Source: Palsa-661 sp035535015 (GTDB taxonomy: Bacteria > Actinomycetota > Acidimicrobiia > Acidimicrobiales > UBA8190). Taken from it: a stretch of DNA of 64,000 bases. The position numbers and the translations under genes were made by a program. The stretch lies in NCBI GenBank assembly GCA_035535015.1, contig DATLQU010000040.1, positions 21,946 through 85,945 of the forward strand. Reading direction: 5' to 3'. Within the stretch, counting starts at the first letter, position 1; every line of letters begins with the position of its first letter. The notes beneath the pieces were generated by a model. That model ran no database searches. It was not told where the DNA came from and saw nothing but the letters and a program-made list of their open reading frames with translations. Below are positions 24,349-33,074 of this stretch, one piece after another.

Positions 24349-25958
24349 TGAACGGGGCCGGCGGGCCCGGTGACCAGGCCGCCTCCGACCCGAGGGCACC
24401 GGCCGAGCATGCAGTACCGACCGCAGGGCCACCCTCCGGGGTGGCCCTGCGGATCGACCACATGTCGAAGACCTTCCCCGGGACCCGGGCGCTCGACGAC
24501 GTCTGCTTCGAGATCCGATCGGGCGAGATTCACGCGCTCGTCGGGGGAAACGGCTCGGGTAAGTCGACGCTCATCAAGATCCTGGCCGGCGTCTACCACG
24601 CCGACCCCGGCGGTTCGATCACGGTCGGTGACACGACGGTGGCGGCCGACCACACCACCCCGGCCAAGGCCCGGGCCATGGGCCTGCACTTCGTCCACCA
24701 GAACCCCGGGGTCTTTCCCGCCCTGTCGGTGGCCGAGAACATGGTGATCGGCCACGGCTTCGACACCAGGGCCGGGGGATCCATCAAATGGCGGGCGCTG
24801 CGTCGTCAGACGCAGGCGCTGCTCGATCGTTACGAGATCCAGGTTCGCCCCGAGACCCTGGTGCGGGCGCTCCGGCCGGCGGAACGGGCCATGGTGGCCA
24901 TCGCCCGGGCCCTGCAGGACCAAGAAGGCCAGCACACCGGTGTCCTCGTCCTCGACGAACCGACGGCGTCGCTGCCCCGGGCCGAGGTCGTCCGGCTCAT
25001 GGGGGCGCTCAACCGCTTCGCCGCCGCCGGTCAGACCATCCTGTTCGTCAGCCACCGGCTCGACGAGGTGATCGACACCGCCGCCCAGGCGACGGTGCTA
25101 CGCGACGGCAGACTGGCCGGCACCCTGGTGGGCGACGGCATCACCGAAGCAAAGCTCATCGAGCTCATCGCCGGTCGGGCACTTGACCACATGTACCCGG
25201 CCATGCCCCCGGTCCAGTCGGACGAGATCGTCCTCGAAGCCAAGGGACTCCGGGGCGGGCCGCTGGCCGGCGTCGATTTCCAGTTGCGACGCGGCGAGGT
25301 GCTCGGCATCGCCGGTCTTCTCGGGTCCGGGCGCTCCGAACTGCTCAAGATGATCTTCGGCGCCTATCCGATCCGGTCGGGGGCCCTTGAATTCGAGGGG
25401 CGCCCGGTCAAGCTCCGCGACATCGGCGACGCCATGGATCTCGGGATCGCCTACGTCCCCGAGGACCGTAGCGGCGAGGCGGCCTTCCTCGACCAGACCC
25501 TGGCCGACAACGTGGTGGCCTCGTCCGTCGGACGCTACTGGCGGGCTCTGAGGCTACGTACGCGCGCCATGGAAGCCGATGCCCGCTCCATCATTCAGAC
25601 GTACTTCATCCGGGCCTCGTCGGAACGGCAGAAAATGGGTACCTTGTCGGGCGGCAACCAACAGAAGGTCATCGTGGCCCGGTGGTTGAGCCGCAACCCG
25701 AGGGTGCTCCTGCTCGACGAGCCCACCCAGGGTGTCGACGTCAATGCCCGGGCCGAGATCTACCAGCTGATCCGGTCCGCGGTGGAGAAGGGATGCTCCG
25801 TGCTCCTGGTGTCGAGTGACTTCGAGGAACTGTCGCACGTGGCGGACCGGGCGATCGTTCTCCGCGGTGGTCGTGTGGGTGCCGAGCTGCGGGGCGCAGA
25901 CATCGAGGCCGTCCGTCTGACCGAATTGGCCTTCAGCACCCAGGAGGTGGCTTCATGA
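24348..25958 (+). CDS. Sugar ABC transporter ATP-binding protein (RbsA/XylG-like)
   Basis: 536 residues with two ATPase domains. Domain 1 has Walker A GGNGSGKST and a degenerate signature region (LRPAERAMVAIARAL). Domain 2 has the family's altered Walker A GLLGSGRSE and signature LSGGNQQKV with Walker B VLLLDEPTQG. This asymmetric pair is normal for RbsA-type proteins. It starts in the stop of the binding-protein gene and ends in an ATGA overlap with the permease, so the three are translationally coupled. Confidence 0.92.
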   Translation: MNGAGGPGDQAASDPRAPAEHAVPTAGPPSGVALRIDHMSKTFPGTRALDDVCFEIRSGEIHALVGGNGSGKSTLIKILAGVYHADPGGSITVGDTTVAADHTTPAKARAMGLHFVHQNPGVFPALSVAENMVIGHGFDTRAGGSIKWRALRRQTQALLDRYEIQVRPETLVRALRPAERAMVAIARALQDQEGQHTGVLVLDEPTASLPRAEVVRLMGALNRFAAAGQTILFVSHRLDEVIDTAAQATVLRDGRLAGTLVGDGITEAKLIELIAGRALDHMYPAMPPVQSDEIVLEAKGLRGGPLAGVDFQLRRGEVLGIAGLLGSGRSELLKMIFGAYPIRSGALEFEGRPVKLRDIGDAMDLGIAYVPEDRSGEAAFLDQTLADNVVASSVGRYWRALRLRTRAMEADARSIIQTYFIRASSERQKMGTLSGGNQQKVIVARWLSRNPRVLLLDEPTQGVDVNARAEIYQLIRSAVEKGCSVLLVSSDFEELSHVADRAIVLRGGRVGAELRGADIEAVRLTELAFSTQEVAS

Positions 25959-27016
25959 GCGTCGTGGCCGACGCACCGGCGGGAGAAGGCGGAACCACCG
26001 GCGGCGCTCCGGGGCTCGAGAATCCCGGGAAAGCCGTCAGAAGTGAGAGCCGTGAACGCCTGCTCGAATTCATCGAGCGGTACGCGTTGGTGGTCCTGTT
26101 CATCGCCACCTTCGTGTTCTTCAGCCTCTGGTCGAAGACGTCGGGTACGTTCCCCCATTCGCAGAACATCAAGAACGTGCTCGGCAACGAGGCCGTCACC
26201 GGCATCCTGGCCCTGGCCATCATGATCCCCCTGGTCTGCGGGGAGTTCGACTTCTCGGTGGGCAACACCGCCGGTCTCACCCAGGTCCTGTGTGCCGGAT
26301 TCATGGCCCGGCTGGGCATGCCGGTGGCCCTGGCCGTCCTCATCCCCATCGGCATCGGCGCCTTCATCGGGCTGGCCAACGGGAACACCGTGGCCCGGGT
26401 GGGGGTGAATTCCCTGATCGTCACCCTGGGCATCTCGTCGGTCCTGCTGGGCATCGTCGAGTGGTACACGGGCGGCCAATCGATCATCAATAACATATCG
26501 ACGGGGCTGATCAACCTGGGTTCCGGCCAGTGGTTCGGTCTGCCCCGGACCATCTACTATCTCGCCGCCGCGGCCATCGCCGTCCACTACATGCTCGAGC
26601 ACACCCCCTTCGGCCGCTATCTCTACAGCATCGGGTCGAACCGCGACGCGGCCCGCCTGGTGGGACTTCCCGTCGAGAGGTACGTGCTCCTGGCCTTCAC
26701 CTTGTCGGGGGCCCTGGCCGGCGTAGCCGGAGTCCTGTTGGTGGCCTACAACGGGACGGGCAGCCCGCAGGTGGGGACGATCCTCGACACCCTGCAGGCC
26801 CTGGCCGCCGCCTACCTGGGTGCCACGGCCATCAAGCCGGGACGCTTCAATGTCCTGGGCACCATGATCGCCATCTTCTTCCTGGCGTACACGGTCACGG
26901 GTCTGTCCCTGGCCGGCGTGGCGGACTGGATCAACAACGTCTTCGACGGAGGTGCGCTCTTCCTGGCCGTCCTCGTCTCCACCATTATCGGCCGCCGCCG
27001 GGCCGGGACCGCCTGA
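25955..27016 (+). CDS. Sugar ABC transporter permease (RbsC-like)
   Basis: 353 residues, about ten hydrophobic segments. The RbsC-family loop GSNRDAARLVGLPVERY and the motif EFDFSVGNTAGL mark it as the permease of a CUT2 importer. It starts in the ATGA overlap with the ATPase. The first about 45 residues are hydrophilic and cytoplasmic. One permease gene is expected because it dimerises. Confidence 0.92.
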   Translation: MSVVADAPAGEGGTTGGAPGLENPGKAVRSESRERLLEFIERYALVVLFIATFVFFSLWSKTSGTFPHSQNIKNVLGNEAVTGILALAIMIPLVCGEFDFSVGNTAGLTQVLCAGFMARLGMPVALAVLIPIGIGAFIGLANGNTVARVGVNSLIVTLGISSVLLGIVEWYTGGQSIINNISTGLINLGSGQWFGLPRTIYYLAAAAIAVHYMLEHTPFGRYLYSIGSNRDAARLVGLPVERYVLLAFTLSGALAGVAGVLLVAYNGTGSPQVGTILDTLQALAAAYLGATAIKPGRFNVLGTMIAIFFLAYTVTGLSLAGVADWINNVFDGGALFLAVLVSTIIGRRRAGTA

Positions 27017-27063
27017 GCCCACCCGAGTCCCCGGCCACATACTCACCGACAAGGAACCCACCC

Positions 27064-27489
27064 ATGGCTCGCAACACGAAGACCGATCAGCTGCGCGGAG
27101 TTCAGATGTTCTCGGCCTGCACCGACAAGGAACTGGCGCAGATCGCCCGGGCCTGCGACGAGGTGGTCGTCGATTCCGACGCCGTCATCGTCGAGGAGGG
27201 GTCCGCCGGCGAGGACTTCTACCTCATCGCCACCGGCGAGGCGGCGGTCACCCGGGGCGGGCAGCCGGTGGCGACACTGAGGTCGGGGCAGTACTTCGGG
27301 GAGCTCTCGTTGCTCGACCCGGGCCCCCGAAACGCCACGGTGACGGCGGCGACGCCGATGACATTGCTCAAACTGGGCCGCAGCGAATTCGGCGCCGTCC
27401 TCGACTCCTGGCCCGGTGTCGCCCACAAACTTCTCGAGCAGATGGCCAAGAGGCTCCGCCTCGCCGACGAGAGGGCTGTCACCAACTGA
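27064..27489 (+). CDS. Cyclic nucleotide-binding domain protein
   Basis: 141 residues, a stand-alone cNMP-binding (Crp-type) beta-barrel. AAGGA lies eight bases before the ATG. The phosphate-binding cassette GQYFGELSLLDPGPRNATV contains the Gly-Glu and Arg positions that contact the cyclic phosphate. No helix-turn-helix follows, so it is not a full Crp regulator. It lies 47 nt after the sugar permease gene and may sense or modulate that operon through partners, which is inference. Confidence 0.85.
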   Translation: MARNTKTDQLRGVQMFSACTDKELAQIARACDEVVVDSDAVIVEEGSAGEDFYLIATGEAAVTRGGQPVATLRSGQYFGELSLLDPGPRNATVTAATPMTLLKLGRSEFGAVLDSWPGVAHKLLEQMAKRLRLADERAVTN

Positions 27490-27493
27490 GCGG

Positions 27494-27511
27494 CGCCGCT
27501 CGCCTGCGGCG
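27494..27511. terminator. GC hairpin between convergent genes
   Basis: CGCCGC-tcgcct-GCGGCG forms a six-base-pair stem in the 32-nt gap between the cNMP-binding protein and the convergent cupin gene. There is no T tract. Position rather than sequence makes a terminator role likely. Confidence 0.4.
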
Positions 27512-27521
27512 GCGTCAGGCT

Positions 27522-27848
27522 TCAGACATCGGCCGAGGAGACACCGGTCACCGTCAGCCAGCTCGTCGCCGCCTCCGTCTCGACCAGGCAATGGGGCGTC
27601 CCCGCCGGCAGCAGGACCCAGTCCCCGGGGCGCAGATGCATCCGCTGTCCGTCGACGTCGAGTGTGGCCCCGCCGTCGAGGACGACGACCCATTCGTCGG
27701 TGTCCTGCCGGTAGTCGACGGGTCCGTCGAGTCGACCACTCAGGATCTGGTCGACCACCACCTCACCGATCTCGGCCAGCCGGTGCGTCTGCTCCCCTGT
27801 TGTCGGTGCTGTGTCAGGACTCTGCAGACGACCTCGGGTGATTGGCAT
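27522..27848 (-). CDS. Cupin-domain protein
   Basis: 108 residues, a single conserved-barrel cupin. The two cupin motifs are partly kept (DEWVVVLDGGATLDVDG and LRPGDWVLLPAGTPHCLVET), with the second-motif histidine present. The first motif lacks the usual two histidines, so metal binding is doubtful. The protein is close to small cupins that bind sugars or act as phosphomannose-isomerase-like folds. It is convergent to the cNMP-binding protein. No specific reaction can be named. Confidence 0.75.
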   Translation of the reverse strand: MPITRGRLQSPDTAPTTGEQTHRLAEIGEVVVDQILSGRLDGPVDYRQDTDEWVVVLDGGATLDVDGQRMHLRPGDWVLLPAGTPHCLVETEAATSWLTVTGVSSADV

Positions 27849-27921
27849 GGGTTGACGCTACCGCTGAGCAGGCGTTTCGCTACCGTCTCGGTATGGGACG
27901 GCGCCATTGTCGAAGAGTCCG

Positions 27922-29178
27922 ATGACCCTCCCCGACCGGCGGAGGCGTGCGGCGGCGGCGTCTGCCGTGACCCTGGCCGTCACCGTGACCCTGGCCGTCA
28001 CCCTCGTGACCACGGGGCCGGCGGGTGCGGCCCGGGTTCCGGTGGCGGCCGACACCGCTGCCGGTACGAGCGTCGATGCGGCGTACCAGTTCCTCGATCT
28101 CATGATGGACAAGTACGCCACCGGATCCACCGTGCGCCTGGTCCAGAGCTTCACCGGCGGTCTCCTCGGCCAGCAGCACTTCACCGACTCGGAGACCTAC
28201 GACGATGCCCTGATCATCGACGCCTATCTGACCGAGGGAACGACTGACGGGCTGGCCCGGGCCGAAGTGGTGGGGAAAGCCCTGCTGTACGTGCAGGCGC
28301 ACGACCCGAAGCACGACGGCCGGATAAGGCAGGCCTACGCCCCGGAGCCACTGGCGGGCAAGAAGGTGAAGATCATCGGCAAGGCGAGCGACGTCGGCAA
28401 CATGGCCTGGGTCGGCCAGTCGCTGGTTGAGCTCTACGCCGCCACCGGCACGCCGGCCTACCTGGCCGGAGCGGTCTCGATCGGGGATTGGGTCCAGGCC
28501 CATGCCGCCGACAGCCGGGGGTCCGGCGGCTACACCGGTGGGGACATGGCGTCGGGCCGGCGCATCACGTGGAAGTCGACCGAGCACAACATCGACCTTT
28601 TCGTCCTGTTCACCAGCCTGGCCGCCGAAACCGGTGACGGCTCCTGGTCGACCTGGGCGGCGTCGGCCCGTCGGTTCGTGGTGTCCATGTGGGACCGATC
28701 GGCCGGCCGGTTCTCGGTGGGGACGACGACCAACGGCGTCACGCCCAACGAGAGCGAACAGCCCGAGGACGTGAACAGCTGGTCGTATCTGGCGCTCCAC
28801 GACCCGACCTATGCCTCGTCCCTCGATTGGGACGTGACCTATCTGGCCGTCACCGCCGGAGGATTCAGCGGCGTGAGCTTCTGCGCGGGCGACCGCAGCG
28901 GTGTCTGGTTCGAAGGGACCGCGCATCTGGCCGACGCCCTCGAGCTCCGGTCGGGGACCGGTGACGCCACCCAGGCCGGTCGCTACCTGGCCGAGGTGGC
29001 CGCCGGCCAGAGCGGCGGCCCGAATAGCGACGGCATGGGTGTCATCGCCGCCTCGGAGAACGATCTGAGCGACTGCGACGGCGACTCCTACGACGCCTCG
29101 CTCCACACCGGCGCCACGGCCTGGTACATCCTGGCGGCGCAGCGGGTGAATCCCCTGTCGCTGTTCGAGGCCACCTGA
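27922..29178 (+). CDS. Secreted (alpha/alpha)6-toroid protein, putative glycoside hydrolase
   Basis: 418 residues from ATG 27922 (TTG 27907 would add five). The signal peptide has a TLAVTV repeat encoded by two 18-bp copies and ends near GPAGAA. The mature part has the alternating helical pattern of alpha/alpha toroids: DALIIDAYL, NMAWVGQSLVELYAATG, STEHNIDLFVLFTSLA and SGVWFEGTAHLADALEL. Acidic residues in DNEHN-like and WFEG motifs sit where such enzymes keep catalytic acids. I do not recognise the exact GH family. It would act outside the cell or at the wall. Confidence 0.7.
   Translation: MTLPDRRRRAAAASAVTLAVTVTLAVTLVTTGPAGAARVPVAADTAAGTSVDAAYQFLDLMMDKYATGSTVRLVQSFTGGLLGQQHFTDSETYDDALIIDAYLTEGTTDGLARAEVVGKALLYVQAHDPKHDGRIRQAYAPEPLAGKKVKIIGKASDVGNMAWVGQSLVELYAATGTPAYLAGAVSIGDWVQAHAADSRGSGGYTGGDMASGRRITWKSTEHNIDLFVLFTSLAAETGDGSWSTWAASARRFVVSMWDRSAGRFSVGTTTNGVTPNESEQPEDVNSWSYLALHDPTYASSLDWDVTYLAVTAGGFSGVSFCAGDRSGVWFEGTAHLADALELRSGTGDATQAGRYLAEVAAGQSGGPNSDGMGVIAASENDLSDCDGDSYDASLHTGATAWYILAAQRVNPLSLFEAT
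27967..28002 (+). repeat. Two 18-bp repeats in a signal-peptide coding region
   Basis: GTGACCCTGGCCGTCACC occurs twice in direct succession and encodes VTLAVT twice, lengthening the hydrophobic core of the signal peptide of the secreted toroid protein. Confidence 0.75.
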
Positions 29179-29208
29179 ACCTTCGCCCGGCCGCCTATCG
29201 TGGACTGA

Positions 29209-29367
29209 GTGGGGTGTCTGATCGCCGTCTTTCTCTTGCTGGCCCTGATCTTCGCCGGCTTCGGCTTCGCTGTTCACCTTCTCTGGATCATCTCCGCCGT
29301 CTTCTTCATCTGTTGGCTGGCCGGTTACGGTTTCGCCCGGGGCCAGCGCCGCGGCGGAGGGCGGTAG
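29209..29367 (+). CDS. Small hydrophobic membrane protein
   Basis: 52 residues from GTG 29209 (alternative starts are not available without a stop). The sequence is two closely spaced hydrophobic segments followed by a Gly/Arg tail (GQRRGGGR), the pattern of the tiny actinobacterial 'hydrophobic protein' family. It lies 30 nt after the secreted toroid gene and is convergent to the CU044_5270-type gene. Function of the family is not known to me. Confidence 0.6.
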   Translation: MGCLIAVFLLLALIFAGFGFAVHLLWIISAVFFICWLAGYGFARGQRRGGGR

Positions 29368-29374
29368 CGCCGCG

Positions 29375-30535
29375 CTAGCCGCCGGTGGGAACGGACTTCG
29401 GTCCCTTTATCGGAACCGCCGGCGACGCCGCCGATGACGCCGGGGGCAGCGGCACCGGGGCGCCGTTCGGCCCAGTGGCCGTCGAGTCGACCACGGCCGA
29501 CTGCCGGAACACGATCCAGCCGAAGACCGTACCCACCCGATAGGCGGAGCCCGGACCGACCACCGAGTTCTGCTCGCCCAACAGAGCGCTCGTCTGCGGA
29601 TCGAAGACGAGCTCGTCCTGCTCGCCGCCGTGCACGTAGGCCACCCCGATCCCCGGTCGGCCGGCGTGGTCGGTGACCGTTCCCAGAGACGTGATGCCGG
29701 GAAGAGAGGCGGCCACCTGGTAGAGCGCCGATCGCAGGGCCGGTGACGCGTCCGTCTCGCGCAGGAGGTCGCCGATCTGCGTGAAGTCCTCGGCCGTTCC
29801 CGGAGGTCCTCCCTCGATCTGACGCGATGAGATCTGGGCGGCCAGGGAGGAGGGGTCGGTGGGCAGGTGGGAGAGATCCATCAGCGACAGCCCACCGGGA
29901 CCGAAGCTGGTATCGCTCGGGGCATGGGGGAGGGGAGGGCTGCCGGCCGCCACCCAGTCGGCGTGGTCCTGGGCGGAGAGGAATTCCGGCTGACCGTAGG
30001 ACTCGTCGAGCCTCCCCGAGCCGTCGGGGGCGACCCAGATCTGCCGGTGTTCGGGCATGAGCACCGTGTAAGTCGGCGACCCCACGGTCGTGCTCGTGTA
30101 GGCCTCATCGGATTCGACGTAGAGGAACTGGCCCGGTCCGGGGACATCACCGGCGGGCTGACCGATCGCCACCAGGGCCAGGTGCTTCAGCACGGCAGCG
30201 GCGGCGGGTGTGGGCCCGCCCGGCGTCCCCGGCTTGAGGGCGCCGGCGATACCCACGGCCGCGACGACGACGACGGTCACCGCCGCCCGCAGCGACGAGC
30301 GCTGACGTCGACGGCCTCCACCGTGTCGGGAACGGCGCCGCTCTTCGTGACGGTCGTCGGAACCGACACCCGACGGCGCCGCGATCAACCGATGAGCATC
30401 GGCGAGGTCGCCGTCGGTGCGGTGTCGCTCTTCGACGGCGATGGCTGCCTTCAGGGTGTCGGCGGTGCGGTCGAGCACGTCGGCGTCGACCACCTCCACC
30501 CGACCGAGTTCTTCGAGAAGTTGCAGAGCGTCCAT
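29375..30535 (-). CDS. CU044_5270-family membrane protein (sigma-factor partner)
   Basis: 386 residues. A cytoplasmic N-terminal part with basic HRRRRSRHG-like stretches, one membrane segment (about 83-102, AVTVVVVAAVGIAGAL) and a large extracytoplasmic domain with PGPGQFLYVESDEA and the RIGTVFGWIVFRQ end. Actinobacterial proteins of this family sit directly downstream of ECF sigma genes and may act as an anti-sigma or sensor. Here the start is three bases after the sigma gene's stop. An anti-sigma role is inference. Confidence 0.78.
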   Translation of the reverse strand: MDALQLLEELGRVEVVDADVLDRTADTLKAAIAVEERHRTDGDLADAHRLIAAPSGVGSDDRHEERRRSRHGGGRRRQRSSLRAAVTVVVVAAVGIAGALKPGTPGGPTPAAAAVLKHLALVAIGQPAGDVPGPGQFLYVESDEAYTSTTVGSPTYTVLMPEHRQIWVAPDGSGRLDESYGQPEFLSAQDHADWVAAGSPPLPHAPSDTSFGPGGLSLMDLSHLPTDPSSLAAQISSRQIEGGPPGTAEDFTQIGDLLRETDASPALRSALYQVAASLPGITSLGTVTDHAGRPGIGVAYVHGGEQDELVFDPQTSALLGEQNSVVGPGSAYRVGTVFGWIVFRQSAVVDSTATGPNGAPVPLPPASSAASPAVPIKGPKSVPTGG

Positions 30536-30538
30536 CGT

Positions 30539-31126
30539 TCAGGCCTCCTTGGACCACGAGCGAGAAGGGTTGTGTAACGAGGTGGAACCGGTGATGCCGG
30601 GAATTTCGAACGCGTCCCGGACGAGGGTGCGCGCACGATGGAGTCGACTGCGCGCCGTCCCCTGGGGGATGGCCAGGGCCTCCGCCGCCTGGGCAGGCGT
30701 CAGGTGTTCCCAGACGACGAGCAGGAGAACCTCTCGTTCGTCCTCGGACAACGTGGCCAGCCCCCGCTCCAGTGCCTCGCGCTGGGCGAAGGCGTCGAGC
30801 CGGTCGTCGGCTTCGGGCCACGGGTCGGTGAAGGCCGGCTCCATTGACCGCCGCGTTCGGTCCTGTCCTCGCCAGTGGGCCCGCAGAACGTTGCGGGCGA
30901 TCCCGTAGAGCCAAGGTCTGGTGTCGGCCACGGTGTGGTCGTAACTCGACCGGGACCGGAAGGCCCGGAGCCACACCTCGCTCAGCAGTTCGTCGGCATC
31001 CTGCCGGCCGGCCCGACGCGACAGATACCCATGAACGGCCGGGCCGTGGTGCCAGAACAGCTCGACGAAGGCGGCTCCGTCCCCCGCCGGGGAGCGCTCC
31101 ACCGCCTCTGTGTCCGTTCCATCCAC
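30539..31126 (-). CDS. ECF-type RNA polymerase sigma factor
   Basis: 195 residues from GTG 31126, chosen because GGGGAG lies six bases upstream; a longer frame runs back through the tRNA and is not real. Region 2 shows DADELLSEVWLRAFRS and the tryptophan/arginine segment RPWLYGIARNVLR. Region 4 shows LSEDEREVLLLVVWEHL and the helix-turn-helix AEALAIPQGTARSRLHRAR. It forms a two-gene unit with the CU044_5270-family protein. Confidence 0.9.
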   Translation of the reverse strand: MDGTDTEAVERSPAGDGAAFVELFWHHGPAVHGYLSRRAGRQDADELLSEVWLRAFRSRSSYDHTVADTRPWLYGIARNVLRAHWRGQDRTRRSMEPAFTDPWPEADDRLDAFAQREALERGLATLSEDEREVLLLVVWEHLTPAQAAEALAIPQGTARSRLHRARTLVRDAFEIPGITGSTSLHNPSRSWSKEA

Positions 31127-31271
31127 CCGGTTCTCCCCACGCTGGCTGTCACCCTTCTCTTGCGCGAGAAGGGGGCCAGCGTTCGCACCCAGGCTGACGC
31201 GTCGATCGAACGCCCGCCCGACGCGGCCGTGATCACGGAGGCGCCGGGCGGGCCGTGGTCTCGGTGGCAAT

Positions 31272-31361
31272 TGGCGGAGGAGGTGGGATTCGAACCCACG
31301 GTGGCCTTGCGACCACAACGGTTTTCGAGACCGTCCGATTCGTCCGCTCTCGCACTCCTCC
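31272..31361 (-). tRNA. tRNA-Ser (anticodon CGA)
   Basis: A 90-nt class II tRNA. Acceptor stem GGAGGAG/CTCCTCC pairs perfectly, the discriminator is G and CCA is encoded. The anticodon loop CTCGAAA sits on an ACGGT/ACCGT stem, giving anticodon CGA (reads UCG). A long variable arm (TGTGGTCGCAAGGCCACC region) and the T arm GTGGGTTCGAATCCCAC are present. A tyrosine-recombinase gene starts 96 nt from its 5' end. Confidence 0.95.
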
Positions 31362-31456
31362 AGGTGGACTTTTGTGTTCCTACTCTCTTGTCGTCCCCAA
31401 TTGGGTCCCCAATCCGCTAGGTTGTGTGGACCAACCATCGTACCGAGGGAGAAGCG

Positions 31457-32631
31457 ATGGGGACGACTACCAACGGTGGCCGCCGGGAGTACAACACGGG
31501 GAGTCTGTCCGAGCGAGCGCCGGGAGTCTGGCGCATGCGGATCAGGACCATGGACGCGGCCGGCCTGCGGTGCAAAGGCAACGCACGGTCAAAGGTGATC
31601 GCAAGACCGCTGAGCGAGCACTCAGGAAGTTTCTCAACGAGGCAGATGAGGGCACCACAGCTGACGGTGCCTTGACAGTTGGGCAGTGCCTGGACGGCTG
31701 GCTGGTCCACATCGAGCTCCGAGGCCGGCGGCCGACCACCATTGCCGAGAACCGCCGCAAGATCGAGAAGTCGATAAAGCCTCGGCTTGGCAACCTTCGC
31801 CTCGCCAAGCTCTCACCCGGCAATCTGAATGACGCTTACGACGAGTGGCTTCACTCAGGGTTGTCCCCCACGACGGTGCATCACCTGCACGCCATCATCT
31901 CGGCTGCACTCAACCACGCCGTGCGTCGTGGAGACCTCGCGATATCGCCGGCGGCTCGAGCTGAACCTCCGCCGTACGAGTCGAAGGTTCCGACTGTTCC
32001 GACGGTCGATGAGTTGGCGGCTCTCATCCGCTGCGCAGCAAATGAGGATGCCGTCTTCGCAACCGTGATCCTCTTGGCCGCGGCGACCGGGGCCCGCAGG
32101 GGAGAACTTGCGGCACTCCGGTGGAGCGACATTGACCTCGTCGCTGGCACCATCACTGTTGCGAAATCGCTCACCGTCACGGGTCGAAGAACCGATCAGA
32201 ATATCCACGTCGGTCCGACGAAGACGCGGCAACAACGGAGAATCGCTCTGGGCGACCGCGGTGTCGAAGTCTTGTCACAGCATTGGAACTACATGCATGC
32301 CCTTTCGGAACAGGTCGGTTCGCCCTTAGTAGATGACCCCTATGTGTTCGCTCGGCCGTACCAGGTCAACGGCGCCGACCCGTGCCTGCCGGACACGTGG
32401 ACGACCAAATTCTCTGTGCTTTGCAAAAAGGCCGGTGTTGGCCACTTCCGCTTCCATGATCTCCGACACTGGAATGCGACCCAGCTCATCGGCGCTGGTC
32501 ACGATGTCCGGACCGTCAGCGGCCGTCTCGGTCACGCCCAGACGAGCATGACCTTGGACAGGTACGCTCACGCTCTGCCCGCCGGCGACGCTGCCGCCGC
32601 TGCCCTCATCGGGGCGCTGCTCCCGGAGTGA
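31457..32631 (+). pseudogene. Tyrosine recombinase (phage-type integrase), frameshifted near its N-terminus
   Basis: The N-terminus (MGTTTNGGRREYNTGSLSER, ending in GVWRMRIRTMDAAGLR) starts at ATG 31457 with a good GAGGGAG site. The rest (QRQRTVKGDRKTAERALRKF onwards) lies in another frame. One missing G in the GG at 31569-31570 joins them as LRVQRQRTV. The catalytic domain is intact: R in TGARRGELAALRW, HDLRH, GHAQ and tyrosine in LDRYAHA. Either a real 1-bp deletion or a sequencing error; if real, only a protein lacking the arm-type DNA-binding domain could be made. Base composition is lower in GC than upstream genes, as expected for a mobile element. Confidence 0.85.
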
Positions 32632-32700
32632 GTCCCCCGGGCGGTTTACGGCGCCCATTCGTTCAGCAGCGCCGATATAACCCGACCAGTGAGCAGGCAG

Positions 32701-33072
32701 TCAATTTTGGTGTTCAGCTTTCTGGTCGCCGTCTTCGAGCGTGTGCAAGGCGATGGTCGAGTGGGCATAAGCTCCTCCGGCGCGCATCTCTGCCGCGACC
32801 CAGATGGCCTCCATGATCTCCGCGTCGCTGGCACCCTTGCGCCGCGCCAGTTTCGAGTGTCCGACGATGCAGTACGGGCACTGCGTTGTGTGGGCCACCG
32901 CGACGGCGATCAGCTGCTTGGTCTTCTCGGGAAGCGCTCCCGGGCTGAACACGGCCCGGCTGAACTTCTCGAAGGCGTCATGGATCTCCGGTGCGAGTTC
33001 CTTGCGGCGTCGTGCGATCTCGGGCGTCCCTGCGGGGTACACCGACGTGGTTTCTACCTTGCTTTCTGGCAT
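32701..33072 (-). CDS. AhpD-like carboxymuconolactone decarboxylase-family protein
   Basis: 123 residues from ATG 33072, with GAGGAG upstream. The redox motif CPYCIVGHSK (Cys-X2-Cys-X3-His) is the AhpD active site, which reduces alkylhydroperoxide reductase or peroxides directly. The remainder (KTKQLIAVAVAHTTQ) fits the helical CMD fold. The gene is separated by only two bases from the WxxxG-repeat protein upstream, so they likely form an operon. It is the first intact gene after the integrase. Confidence 0.85.
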   Translation of the reverse strand: MPESKVETTSVYPAGTPEIARRRKELAPEIHDAFEKFSRAVFSPGALPEKTKQLIAVAVAHTTQCPYCIVGHSKLARRKGASDAEIMEAIWVAAEMRAGGAYAHSTIALHTLEDGDQKAEHQN

Positions 33073-33074
33073 AG

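Noticed and set aside
31127..31438. Upstream extension of the ECF sigma frame
   Set aside because: It translates through the tRNA-Ser. GTG 31126 has a perfect ribosome-binding site and gives the right length.
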